A stretch of DNA of 64,000 bases from Telmatactis stephensoni. Lineage: Eukaryota > Cnidaria > Anthozoa > Actiniaria > Isophelliidae. Each line of letters opens with the position of its first letter. Positions within the stretch are counted from its first letter, which is position 1. The stretch spans positions 310,001-374,000 of the forward strand of contig JALIZF010001624.1 of assembly GCA_029948255.1 (NCBI GenBank). Direction: 5' to 3'. A program made the translations under genes and the position numbers. This document shows positions 1 to 11,555 of this stretch, piece after piece. Below the pieces are notes generated by a model. The model did no database searches. It had not been told where the DNA came from and saw nothing but the letters and a program-made list of their open reading frames with translations.

Positions 1-257
1 ACTACAGGAAACCCAATCAAAGTATTTTATTTATATATAACAACTTTATTGAAGAAGAACTAAGAACTAGTACATCAACAAAAGGGTTATGCTAGGGAAA
101 AACTTAATTTTCATATGAAAACATACCCCTCAAGTACATATATACAAAAACTAGGACAATATTCGACGTTGATATTACATAATACAATGGGATACAACAT
201 GCAATAAGATAGTTATAAAATATATGTAATGAGATATATAAATGTTGGTCTATATAA

Positions 258-263
<6 letters not shown>

Positions 264-319
<56 letters not shown>

Positions 320-550
320 TCAAACACAAAAATTCTGCAAATTTTAGATATATAGATATATATACAAAAGTATACAAAATATACCTAAAACCACCAAAGT
401 AATTATGGGATAGCTTCCAAAATATATTTTTGTGGTTCTCTAATGTCAGTGCTTAACAAAAAACATGGTTTGAACGGCATCCCATAATTTTAAATATATA
501 TTTAACATATATATCTATATATCTAAAAGTTGCAGAATTTTTGTGTTTTA

Positions 551-588
<38 letters not shown>

Positions 589-777
589 CAAATCCCTAAA
601 ACTTTGATATTGTTCTGATATATATACATATATATATCCGCCATTTTCCATTGTCTTTCCTTTTGTTCTGAAGGTTGTTCTCAAGGGAAAAACTTGAGAA
701 CAAAAGGAAAGACAATAGAAAATGGCGGATATATATATGTATATATATCAGAACAATATCAAAGTTTTAGGGATTTG

Positions 778-846
<69 letters not shown>
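264..846. repeat. AT-microsatellite-rich nested foldback
   Basis: Three long (TA)n tracts (about 265-316, 551-585, 780-845) lie within nested inverted repeats. The inner hairpin pairs about 586-665 with 700-780: a stretch ending at the motif CCGCCATTTTC is mirrored by GAAAATGGCGG. An outer pair (about 322-366 with 497-557) shares an AAAATTCTGCAA-type arm. The reading frames here encode only Ile-Tyr repeats and are not genes. This looks like a foldback element whose tips expanded into microsatellites. Confidence 0.8.
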
Positions 847-851
<5 letters not shown>

Positions 852-1519
852 GCAGCCTCTCTTGGGAAGGCCGCCCACCCGAAGCAGACAACCAAGGTAT
901 GTATTTGAATTCTAGTGAAATATCGAGTTTTTCCTGTGAAGGAGAAAACAATTAATCGGAAACAAAGTTGTGAAGTCAGTAGCATTGTTGTTTACTATTT
1001 ATTTGATTCAAAAACACGATTATTTTAAAATCCGTTTAAAGGAAAAGTATTTCACTAAAATGTATTGGTTGGGCTTCCTGTGGATTGATAATGTAAAGAT
1101 TAAAGCAGTAATATCTTTCATTGTTCAATTATTGCTCAATTTTTAGTCATTTGGAACATGTTTAGAATGATCAAATATTAATAATAAAGCCGGAGTAATT
1201 GCAATTTCTTTAGTGAAAAAAATAGAAATTAGCTGCAAAAGAAGGAAAAATTATGAAGCAAAACAAAACAACAGCAACAACAAAAGTGGAAAAAGTGGTC
1301 TCTGTACATGTCAGACACATGTCAGACACAGGGGCTTCTTGCTTCCGCATATTAAAGACTTTGCACAAGCCCTATCCAGTGCTTTGATGACTTTAATTTA
1401 GAAGGTTGCCTTTTGTCTAAGCGAATCTGTCAAAATCTGTCGTTTTCTCCCCATAGCAAAACGTCACTATAAACAAAAACAATTTCTTCGTAGTGAATTT
1501 TATACTATCTTTTATTTAA

Positions 1520-1736
1520 TCATTATAAAATATTTGAGATATAACGCGCGCGCTGATTGGCTGGCTACCATGTTTCTGATATCAGAGGACAGAGACATGG
1601 CTCGCTCAAAAATCGTCGAAAATATTTTATAAAAGCAATATAAAACGATCGCTTATGTCTCTGTACTCTGATATAAAAACATCTTCCATCGTGTTTATAT
1701 CACAGTACAGAGACATGCGCGCGCGTTTTATATTCC
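1520..1736. mobile_element. CGCGCGC-tipped foldback MITE
   Basis: Starts near CATTATAAAATATTTGAGAT, followed by an alternating CG tract, GATTGGCTGGCTACCATG, and a body in which TATCAGAGGACAGAGACATG is mirrored as CACAGTACAGAGACATG. Other copies or partial copies are at 3370-3435, 22395-22480 and 40383-40925. No coding capacity. The class is undetermined. Confidence 0.75.
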
Positions 1737-2139
1737 TTAAATAAGAAGTGAATCAGTCCCAAAATAATCAAAGCGAAAGCTCAATGTTATTGGAAAATCT
1801 CAGGGAGAACGCGTCCATGGGTTTGTAATTATTTCACTTCCAGAAAATTAATTATTCAAGAGCCTCATTTTCGTTTGTACTGAAAAATCTTTGATAAGGT
1901 GATAGTCGAGTGACTTAAAGATACAAAGAAGCGAAAACTATGACTTCTAGAATCAGTCTACTGGGGTATCATAGTAGATTCAGATTTAATTGCTTGCCGA
2001 TATAGCTAAATATTAGCTGTACAGTAACAAGTCTAACAATTGGTTTTCGTTGATGGCAATTGCCTTCTTTTATTGTTCATTTTCTGTTTCACTAACGTAC
2101 AGTAATGCTATACAGCCGGGTACTGTACACACTGGGGGA

Positions 2140-2340
2140 CATGGTTGGTTGAGCAGTGATAGTGCTTGCTATTCGCTTCTGTGGTCTGGATCCCAGCTGA
2201 GGTGATGGATCATATATCAACTGAGATTGTTTGATCACATGTGATTCTCTACCATGCAGAATTTTTTTCATAGGGCTCTCCGGTTTTTCCTTGAGCTTCC
2301 CCAGTAAAAGTAAACATGTTAGTTGAGCGCTATATGTAAA
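2140..2340 (+). mobile_element. tRNA-derived SINE
   Basis: An A-box-like TGGTTGAGCAGTGA and a B-box-like GGTCTGGATCCCAGC are followed by a conserved tail with CCCCAGTAAAAGTAAACATG. An orthologous copy lies in the corresponding intron of gene A (about 9470-9665), so insertion preceded the duplication. A better preserved relative is at about 61310-61570. Confidence 0.6.
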
Positions 2341-2407
2341 ATATTTGATTAGAGGTTTAAAAGTATTTATAAAAACCATGAACTGACACCTACTTCATTT
2401 ATCTCAG

Positions 2408-2935
2408 GAGGATGGACTCTTGTGTTGAACTACATTATACCAAGTTCAGGATCCCGACCAAACTTGTTTGTTGCCACTTCCATTGCTGATATTGCCAAAT
2501 ATGTCAACAAGAACCTTGTAATAGCTGTCACTACCCTACAGAAACTACGAAATGCCATGTCATTCGACCAGCTGAGATTTTACTGCCGTAAAGCTAGCGT
2601 TGGTCGTACAGTAAACATCGCAACAGCTGTGAATGCAGGCGGGCTTGCTGTGGTGAACTATTTCACCTCACTTTCTGGACCAAGACCTGACGGGTGTGGT
2701 TCTTTCTACGCAGAACCTGACGACACCTCCATGTTGTCTAAACGATGCTCACAATGGAGCAACGGGAAATGGAGTATTGCGGGTCAAGAGAATTTGGAAA
2801 TCAAGTTGTACGATCCTTCATTTTATATCCACGGAGCCCTATCACTTTCTTATTAGAAATCCGGGCAGGATGGAATGTGATGATTACAAGCCGACACTGT
2901 CATCTGGAGATTTCTGGAAGATCTATGTTCGCTAG
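2408..2935 (+). pseudogene. Orphan last exon of the fibrinogen-like gene family (copy 0), frameshifted
   Basis: The exon has an intact acceptor (ATCTCAG/GAGGATGG) and encodes the same lectin-like C-terminal module as genes A, B and C: GGWTLVLNYIIPSSG, the Cys motifs RFYCRK, DGCGSF and KRCSQW, and a final DFWKIYVR followed by TAG. Relative to gene A there is one extra base near 2840 (GGAGCCCTATCAC against GGAGCCAATCAC). It shifts the frame and gives an early stop at 2854-2856; the conserved tail continues in the next frame to 2935. Exon length is 528, whereas intact paralogues are 2 modulo 3, confirming the indel. No upstream signal, PAN, EGF or first fibrinogen-like exon is recognisable in the window. 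It is probably a relic, unless the other exons lie outside the window or the indel is an assembly error. Confidence 0.8.
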
Positions 2936-3211
2936 AACTAATTAACATTTGACATTTTGTGGTTGAATTGTCTTACTTTAGATTTTATGACTGGACAATT
3001 CGGCACTGAACTACAACTGTATCATTATTATGGATTTCGCCATCCAAAAGAATCCCTCTTGAAAGAACCCAGGGTATTCACTTTATCATAGACAGTTGCT
3101 ATGGAAACTGGGAAACTAGTCATAGCTTTGCTTCCAGTGTCAGATTTGTAGTTTGGTCAAATGTCTTAGTAGCATAGGATAGAAAAGTCTTGTGTTCCCT
3201 ATGTCAATTTC

Positions 3212-3568
3212 AAAGTGATATTTAGCCTTGTAGAGCTGTAAATGGCGTTCCATTATATAAGTTAATAAATTATCATTATAATTATAATCATTGAAAAACC
3301 AAATGATGCATTTGACTCAAGTAAGAGGGTCTCAATGGGGTTGACCGTCAAAACACTAATTGAAGAATATAGAACGCGCGCGCATGTCTCTGATATAAAC
3401 ATGGTAGCCAGTCAATCAGCGCGCGCGTTGTATAAAAAAGAAAAAAGAAAATATATCGTCACAGCAAACGCTTAAATAAAGTTGTTTTTTTGCAAAAAAC
3501 TGACGTGAGTTTCAAAGTGATTAAGTCTTGTACAGCTGTAAATGGCGTTCCATTATATAAGTTAATAA

Positions 3569-3606
<38 letters not shown>

Positions 3607-3672
3607 CATTGAAAAACAAAATAATGCATTTTACTCAAGTAAGAGGGTCTCAATGGGGTTAACCGTCAAAGC
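3212..3672 (+). repeat. Two decayed copies of the gene B promoter and first-codon region
   Basis: About 3212-3357 and 3452-3672 share TTGTA(C/G)AGCTGTAAATGGCGTTCCA, followed by an identical flank (TCAAGTAAGAGGGTCTCAAT). The second copy also has GCAAACGCTTAAATAAAGTTG. These match 11465-11570, the flank and start codon of gene B, but the coding sequence after the first codons is replaced. A (TTA)n microsatellite (about 3569-3607) and a partial CGCGCGC MITE (3370-3435) lie inside. Confidence 0.7.
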
Positions 3673-4069
3673 ACTAAAAGGAAAATTAAAAAAGAAAAGG
3701 TTGTTGGCGGAGGCAGGACTCCAACCCGTTATCCAAAGAAATTAGTATGCTAATTTTATGTAAACCCCAAAAAAATCGGACCATGCATCCAGACAAATCG
3801 TTGAATCATTCGCATGTTACGTATAGCATGTAGATTTCGGCCCCTTCCGCGCTATCCGGTAGAACGCAGCGAGCTTCGTAGTCAAAGAAGGAGGAAACAG
3901 TCGGATCCTAGGCCATAAATGACTGCACCTTACCACTAGGCTAACTGGTCTACTGAGGGATTTGGAGGACAAACTAACCTAGTGTATCCTGTGAATTGGC
4001 CATCTATTGTTGAGCAAATTACGCGATCCCATTGCGCAGTTGGGAAACCCTTGAACTGTGAAGCAAATT

Positions 4070-4200
4070 TATTCATTTTATTTATTTATTAAACTTTACC
4101 CCCTAGGGGCGGGTAGCCCACAACGGTTTACCAATTACTGTGGGCCCCAATAAACATGAAACATGAAACAAACAAACAATTACGTGTACAAATTATGATA
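4070..4200. repeat. Short interspersed repeat-like segment
   Basis: A compact segment with a TTTATTTATTTATTAAACTTTACC head and a CCCCTAGGGGCGGG motif ends in the direct repeat AAACATGAAACATGAAACAAAC. It has the appearance of a SINE or LINE 3' tail. No second copy was seen in the window, so the call is weak. Confidence 0.3.
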
Positions 4201-4418
4201 TGATATGATAGACAGTTATTTTTCAAAAGCAGCATCGTATAATTCACTTAAAGTTCTGCATGTGTCACATTTTGGGCAGATAGATTTCCATGTGCGCGGA
4301 TTATCAACATCATTGTAGTAACCAAATGAGCAGATATAAGAGCCAGGTTCGAAACCGTCTAGGGTCCAATCCCTTTTCCCTCCTGTCTCAAAATCAAAAT
4401 TACCTAATTATTAATTAA

Positions 4419-4472
4419 GAGAGAGAGAGAGAGGGAGAGAGAGAGAGAGAGGGAGAGAGAGAGAGAGAGAGA
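4419..4472. repeat. (GA)n microsatellite
   Basis: GA dinucleotides interrupted by GGGA triplets, about 54 bp. Confidence 0.95.
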
Positions 4473-6927
4473 AGAAACAGAAACAGAAAAAGATCACGAA
4501 AGAATAATGAACAAAAAGTACAAAAATCGACTTCAATATTAATCCCATGGGTCTTTCTTGAAAAGAGGCTTACCCTGCATAAATACCTATGTTTTTTTTG
4601 TCAATTAGCGGTCTCTAGCAAATGGAAACTGGCGTTTTCGTACGTGTGGACGAGAGGCCTAAAAAGAAGCATTTTACGTATCGGTTTACGTAACCCATTC
4701 TGCGTTTCACTAAATTTATCCGAACTGATTAGTGTAGGCTAGACGCTACGTACATTCTGCGTTTTCAAACTTATCCAAACTGATTAGTATTGGCATTTAC
4801 GTAGCCCATTCTAAAGATTTAATTATCTTTATCCAATCAGTTACTAATCTGTATGATATCCGTAAAAAAATTGTCGCTTGAAATAATAAACTGCCCAGAG
4901 GTATCGTTTGTACCAATATTTGCCTAAGCTAAGTGCTTTTGTCAGCTGTGTCTCTAGTTTTCTATTGAAAAAGTCTTATAGTTAACTTGACATCACATTC
5001 GATCCTGCAGAAGTATTGGAACTTGTCTGGGGAAAGCTTAAGTCGCTGTTCTTTTTCGCTCGTTTTGTTGGTAAGGATTTTACCATTTTATATTTGATAT
5101 AAAGTTTTATGTCTATTCCACCCTACTTGCCAGAGCTTATCTCAGCGACAAGGAATCAGGGAAGGCTTACAATTTTCGATTCTAAGTTGAAACTTAGGAA
5201 ATATTTTACCTTAAGTTTACTTTTAAGCTTGCTCCTAAAGAACCTGGAATGGAATTGACTCTGTAAGTGTGGAATTGAGCTTATACTTAGATTCTGATAG
5301 AAAAAGCCGGAAAATTTCATGCCTTTGTGGGGAATCGAACACTGTTTCGATATCCTTAATCGGCTTGCAGTTGTAAGTTTTACGATGCAGTTAATGGTCC
5401 AAAAAACTGTTTGATTCAAGAATAATAAGACGATATTTTCACCCTAACTGAAAACTATAACTAATTTTTTCATACTGAATGCAGTTAATTTCCATTACGA
5501 TTTTTTGGTTCCTTAGTATTCTGTTATTAACTTTTCCACTTTTATCAACAACAATGTTATTATAAAGGACATTTTTGATATTTTTTGTGCTAATACAGCT
5601 ATTCCTAAAAACTTGATATTTTAATGGTAAAACTAAGTTTGTGTCAAATTTTGACATATTAATGCTCAGTAGTGTGAGCTTAAACACTAGTTTACGTTAA
5701 TGACTACAATCTTTGCCAAAATTAGTTGGCACGATGTGCAGGTCTGTTCTGGCATCCGATCCTTCAGACCCTGTAGCATGAGCTTTTGAGTGAAATGCTC
5801 TTTGGTGACCATTTTCGTAGCTTTTCTTGTCCTTTGCGTGTTTTCGTATCCTCTTTTGGCGAGCCAAATCCTAGCGACCATCTACGGGACTTTTTGCAGT
5901 TCCACGCCTCCCCAGCATAGCTTTAATTTCTAGTTGTCTCTTGCACGAAAACCAAACTGTACTGCTATTAAGCACCATGCATGTAACATTGTCTTCTGAA
6001 GGATTTTGCAAACTGCAGCTGATTTTCTAGTTTGTTTGTTTCGGTTCGAAAAGTGTTGTAAGCTATCATCAAATGGCCTTACCGACTTGTTGACCGCCGC
6101 CATGATGGGATTCTAGCTTCTTCGATTCGATTTGTTTATTGAATTTTTCTGTGGACCTTTTCTAACGCATGCATCTTTCACGCTGACATTTTCCACTCTA
6201 ACTTTGACTGTTCAAAACAAAGATACTTTTCGCGGCCTTTGTTACAGATGAAGTTCATCAGATTGCAAATCTTTTTCTCAGTTTTCTGTACACTTGGCGA
6301 GTGGTTTGCCGAAGACGAAATAGCAGTGTTGATTAAAGCATGGTTCCCAATTTTTTAGGTAAATAGACCGTGCAAATATTCTTTTGCAACTTTGTAGTGT
6401 GCTACGCGACTGGACCGAAAAGGAGTACGGGTAGTTCAACTTCAATTTCTTTATTTCTTTTGGTCTTGATTTTAACATCAGCAAATAAAGGTCTTTAATG
6501 TATTAGGTCATGAAAAGCTAAAGTTGAGTTATTGGTTGCATATTTAAATGGTTGTATAACTTTAGTAGTATTTACCAATACTTCCTTTCGAGTGAGTCGC
6601 GTAGGCTCTCGCCGACAACATCTATTGACTGAAATATATCGTAACCCTCGCCATAGACTCATTGAATTACCACTGACAACTTGACGAGCGCCCACAGTAT
6701 TTTTTTTATCAAAACGCGCAGAATCAACATGTTTAACCATCTTCTCTCCGAAACCTTGCGCAATTATTATTATTATTATCTTATTACAATTGTTCTTGTA
6801 AGTCTATAGATAATAAAGAAAAACGTTTAATTTAGTATTCATGCAGAACGAGAACCAAGGCTTTTTTCTATGTTACTTCTATAATGCAACAACGAATTCC
6901 AGTGCTTTTATTTATTGTCCTTTTAGC
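4473..6927. other. Intergenic, no gene recognised
   Basis: AT-rich sequence upstream of gene A. The open frames are short, overlap on both strands and lack signal peptides or domain motifs. A promoter for gene A must lie in the 3' part, but no clear core element can be named. Confidence 0.5.
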
Positions 6928-7411
6928 ATGATGTCATTTCTACCACGTGAAGGACGAACCGTGTGCATTTTGTTCCTTCTGCCAGCTTTTATCTTTTGTT
7001 GCTCAAGATACTCAAACGCCGTCTACGAGAGAATCCAAGGTAAGTTAGTAGAGAAAACATTTTTGGTGAATTGGTTAATATACATATATAAATTGATGGT
7101 GCTCAGATTTTTTCTGTAGTGGTTGATGTTGTGTTGTATCGTGGAGTTATCACTTAATCAATTTTTGGTGAAGATTTTAGACTGCGAGTCAAAAAAACTT
7201 TTATTCGCGCACTTCAATTGCATATTCATACAAGAACAATTGGCACTGGTATTAAGTATATATTATTGGCTCATCATGGTAACATGAAAACCTGGGCAAA
7301 ACGTGGTCTGCTATCGCTACAAGTTTTGGTGTCCGCACTAACTTTTATTGTATGTGTAAAGTTTTCTGTAAAATACAATCAGATGCACTTTGGTAGGATA
7401 TCTTTTTCAAA

Positions 7412-7443
<32 letters not shown>

Positions 7444-10292
7444 TGTATAAGACCACCTTAATGCCAATGAAAGAGAGTAAGGCCCAGTTTACACTAGTGA
7501 CATACATATCAGTTTCTTCTTTATGTTATGTCCATGTTTATGTCCATGTTTTTATGTCCTCACTATGTCGTTATGTTGTTATGTTGTGATGTTGTGATCC
7601 GAGTTTTTTCTTTATGTTGTTGTGTCCATGTTTTTATGTTCCTATTATGTTGTGATGTTTACATTGTTGACATAAAACGTTGACATAAGATGTGTTTTGC
7701 ATTTGCATTTTAGTTTAGTTCTGTTTGATTTGCCATTTCAGGTCACAGGCTAAACGGTTACGTCATGAAATCCATTTCTGTCAGTGACGTCATAGACTGT
7801 AGTATGCAGTGTTTGATGGACACTCGCTGTAAGTCGTACAACTACAAACACAAGCTACCTTACACATGTGAATTGAACAACGAGACCCACACCAATTTAC
7901 CAGCTGCGGAATTTCCAGCCAACCACGACTACAACTATTATGTAAGTTGTGTGACATGAAACTCGTGACAGCTGAATAGTTAATGCGCGCTGCGTGATGG
8001 GAGTCGCCTGACGGCGTGACCATTCGTTTTGCATGATATGGGTTTAGTTGTGTGATGAGTGGAATGCGCTACACTTGCCGTATATAAATTCTTTATTTTG
8101 ATCATTAAGGAAATCTGTCCCTGTCAAAACGGTGGTACATGTCAGATTCAAGACAAATCAAGCACTACATTCAAGTGTAAATGTACAACCAGCTATCAAG
8201 GTTCCCTCTGCCAAAATTGTAAGTAGACCGTCAAATTAACATCCCATAATCGTCAACTCATATCAGTTGGAGGAAAACCAAGCAGAAGGTAACCGTTTTC
8301 AAAACATGTCTTGTCCTTCAGTTAGTAAAGAAAGTGCCAATAGCTTTAAAGTGGTTGAAATAATTTATAAAACTTTCAACTGTATCTGTGTAGCTACGTA
8401 TAAACATGAACTAAAATCTATCCAAACCAGGCCTTCTCATGCTCGTAATTATTCACTGTAGATGTTCCACTTGGTTCAAGTTCTTCAAATCCCGCCAAGT
8501 CATGTAAACACATCAAAGACTCAGTAGTTGGAGTTACAGACGGTCCACAATGGATTGACCCAACCAACTCTGGTACACCTTTCAAAGCGTACTGTGACAT
8601 GACCACTGATGGAGGTATGTATTTGAATAGCTTTCTACTTTTCTGCTATTTATAGTCATTTGAAACATGTTTAGAATAATCAAATATTAATAATGAAGAG
8701 TTAGTGCAATTTCTTTAGCGAAAAAATAGAAATAGGCTGCGAAATAAGAAAGAATAATGAAGCAAAAGAAAAAAAGCGAAAAAAGCTGTCTTTGTACATG
8801 TTAGACACAATCCCCTGGCCTCTGCTTGCTTCCGCATGTCAAAGACTTTGCAAAAGCCCTATCTAGTGCTTTAATCATGACTTTGGAATTCGAAGACTGT
8901 TTTTTGTCTATTTATTATCAGTTTACTGTTATAGCCCTCAGAGACAATCTCATGTCAAAGCGAATCTATCTAACAAATGCAAATAAAAAATTGTTTCTCC
9001 ATATAGCAAAACGTCGCTATAAACAAAAACAATTTCTTCATGGTGAATTATACTATCTTTTTTTTAATGAATAAGAAGTGAATAAGTATCAAAATGATCA
9101 AAGTAAAAGCTCAATGTTATTTGAAAATCTCAGGGAGAACGCGCCCATGGGTTTGTCATTCCACTTCGATCCAGGAAATTATAATTAATTATTCAAAAGC
9201 TTCGTTTTCGATTAGAAAATCTTTGAAAAGGTGATAGTTGAGTGACCTATAGACACAAAGAAGCGAAAACTACGACTTATAGAATCAGTCTACTGGGGTA
9301 TCATAGTAGATTCAGATTTAATTGCTTGCCGATATAGCTAAATATTAGCTGTGCAGTAACAAGTCTAACAATCGGTTTTCGTTGATGGTAATTGCCTTCT
9401 TTTATTGTTCATTTTCTGTTTCACTAACGTACAGTAATGCCATACAGTCGGGTACTGTACACACTGGGGGACATGGTTGGTTGAGCAGTGATAGTGCTTG
9501 CTATTCACCTCTGTGGTCTGGATCCCAGCTGAGGTGATGGATCATATGTCAACTGAAATTGTTTGATATGTGGTTTCCTACCATGCAGAATTTTTTTTTC
9601 ATAGGGCTTTCCTGTTTTTCCTCGAGCTTCCCCAGTAAAAGTAAACATGTTAGTTGAGCGCTATATGTAAAATATTTGATTAGAGGTTTAAAAGTATTTA
9701 TAAAAACCATGAACTGACACCTATTTCATTTATCTCAGGAGGATGGACTCTTGTGTTGAACTACATTATACCGAGTTCAAGAATCCCACCAAGCTTGTTT
9801 GTTGTCAATTCCATTGCTGATATTGCCAAATATGTCAACAAGAACCTTGTAATAGCTGCCACTACCCTACAGAAACTACGAAATGCCATGTCATTCAACC
9901 AGCTGAGATTTCACTGTCGCAAAGCTAAGGTTGGTCGCACTGTGGACATCGCAACAGCTTTGAATGCAAACGGTCTTGCTGTAGTGGACTATTTCACCTC
10001 ACTTTCTGGACCAAGACCTGACGGGTGTGGTTCTTTCTACGCAGAACCTGATGATGCCTCCAAGTTGTCTAAACAATGCTCACAATGGGGTGGTAATAAA
10101 AACGGGAAATGGAGTCTTCCTGATTACGAGAACAAGGAAAGCGAAAGCAAGTTGTACGATCATCCATTTTTTATCTTCGGAGCCAATCACTTTATTATTC
10201 GCAAGCCGGGCTTTGGTATCAGCAGGATAGAATGTGATGATAATACGTTGCAACTGTCAGGTGGTGATTTCTGGAAGATCTATGTTCGGTAG
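6928..10292 (+). CDS. Gene A: secreted PAN-EGF-fibrinogen-like protein
   Basis: Five exons: 6928-7039, 7742-7941, 8110-8218, 8462-8614 and 9739-10292. All have GT-AG borders and together encode 375 aa without a stop. Exon 1 is a signal peptide (core CILFLLPAFIFCC); start 6928 was chosen because the aligned ATG is conserved in genes E and F, giving 112-bp first exons. Exon 2 (residues about 38-104) is a PAN/apple domain with DCSMQCLMDTRCKSYNY and a later TCELNN. Exon 3 (about 105-140) is a six-Cys EGF (CPCQNGGTC). Exons 4-5 form the fibrinogen-like module: SCKHIKDSV, then YCDMTTDGGGWTLV, then a divergent lectin-like part with RFHCRK, DGCGSF and ECDD, ending DFWKIYVR. Intron phases are 1, 0, 1, 1. 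It is predicted secreted and monomeric in layout, and ligand binding is inferred. It is the most canonical copy in the cluster, followed 1.26 kb later by gene B in the same direction. Confidence 0.88.
7413..7444. repeat. (GATT)n microsatellite in intron 1 of gene A
   Basis: About eight GATT units, followed by a T/ATG-rich low-complexity tract (about 7490-7660) with repeated TTATGTTGT/TGTCCATGTTT words. Confidence 0.9.
9470..9665 (+). mobile_element. tRNA-derived SINE in intron 4 of gene A
   Basis: Same insertion as at 2140-2340, with the A-box-like TGGTTGAGCAGTGATAG and the tail CCCCAGTAAAAGTAAACATG. Its shared position shows that it was carried along in the duplication of the gene. Confidence 0.6.
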
Positions 10293-11464
10293 AACTAATT
10301 AACATTTGACAACTGGACAATGCGGCACTGAACTACAACTGTAGCATTCTTGAGATCACTTTGTACATTGCTAGGTTCCACAGGAATCTTTTCGGGAAAT
10401 ACGGAAAAGAATCCCTCTAGACAGAATCCAGGGTATTCACTTTATCATAGACAGTTGCTATGAAAACTGGGAAACTATCATAGATTTGCTTCTAGTGTCA
10501 GATTTGTACTTTGGTCAAATGTGTTAGTAGCATAAGATAGAAAAGCACTGTGTTCCCTTTTATTAGTTGATATTATTGCCATGGAGCACATTATTTTTAC
10601 GGATGCCCATTTAATATATTTAGAGGGGATTTTTTTCAAGTTTGAGCAGTGAACGACAAAAACTCCCGAGTTGAAGAATAGCTGTTGTACAAAACTGAAA
10701 TCATTTCTGTCAGAAAGTTTAAGTTGTTTGTAAGTAGTTTTGGCCCGAATGAAAGTTGAATCAAAGTGTTAATCCAAAGCAAAACTTTGGATCGAAAATG
10801 AGGTTTAGGCCTTCATTTGCTCATTTTGTGTATGTTTTCTTTACATTCAGCTTGAAAAAGCTTAATCCCAACACATATAACGTCAAGAAAAAGTATTTGT
10901 ACAAATCAAAAATTCGTTTCAGTTTAACAGGTTTTTTATCTTGGTACATCAGTTATTTACCGGTACAAAAAGGGTTTGAGTGTTAATCCAGAACGAAAAT
11001 TTGGATTAAAGCGCGCACAAAGGTCTAGTTTTTGGCACATTTCGCCATTATTGCTCGTCATTGAAAAAAATCTCCTCTTAATAAAAATAATATTCTTTAG
11101 GGACCGTATGTTTAATTAAGTAATGGTCCGAGTATATAGCCGGAACTGATAATATTTTCATGTAAGCTGTCAGTCTTAAGCTCATGCAACTCTGCTCTAG
11201 CTCGTGTGTACTTTGTCCAATAACTCATAATAATAGTGATAGTTCATACTGCAAGCAAGCTATATGGGTGTATCCAACCCCGCCAAAATTAAAATATGGA
11301 ATTAGAATATTTAATCTGTCGATCCAAACATTGGTTCTTTTATCTCAAATTTTAATCCTTGCATTCAGAAATTCAATCCTTCCATTAGAAATTCATCCAA
11401 TCAGAGCGTTCATTAGAAAGAGGCTATATTATAATAATAATAAATAATGAGCTATTTCCTAATA
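10293..11464. other. A-B intergenic region with a segment shared with the gene D upstream region
   Basis: The first 270 bp match the flank of copy 0 (shared CAGGGTATTCACTTTATCATAGACAG words). About 10635-11080 is a diverged paralogue of about 37735-38180 upstream of gene D (GTTGTACAAA, TTTCAGAAAGTTTA and GTGTTAATCCAAAGC words in the same order). No gene or clear poly(A) signal is recognised. Confidence 0.55.
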
Positions 11465-11555
11465 TATCGTCATAGCAAACGCTTAAATAAAGTTGTTGTT
11501 TTTATGAAAAAAAACCGTAAGTTTCAAAGTGATTAAATCTTGTACAGCTGTGTAA
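11465..11555 (+). promoter_or_regulatory. Putative core promoter/5' UTR of gene B
   Basis: The 90 bp before the gene B start are conserved at 3452-3545, beside copy 0. They include GCAAACGCTTAAATAAAGTTG, with a TATA-like TTAAATAA at 11483-11490 about 66 bp before the ATG, and TTGTACAGCTGT just before the ATG. Conservation between copies and position support a regulatory role. The TATA assignment is inference. Confidence 0.4.

Larger units (their letters stand above)
847..2407. other. Intron-homologous flank upstream of orphan exon (copy 0)
   Basis: From about 1140 to 2407 this stretch closely matches about 8650-9738, the intron before the last exon of gene A. It is therefore the retained intron of a duplicate whose upstream exons are missing. 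A short match to the 5' end of that intron (GTATGTATTTGAAT) is also seen near 894, but no exon precedes it. A MITE (about 1520-1736) and a SINE (about 2140-2340) sit inside it. No gene is seen. Confidence 0.7.

Noticed and set aside
104..985. Several open frames rich in Ile-Tyr
   Set aside because: They are translations of (TA)n microsatellites on both strands.
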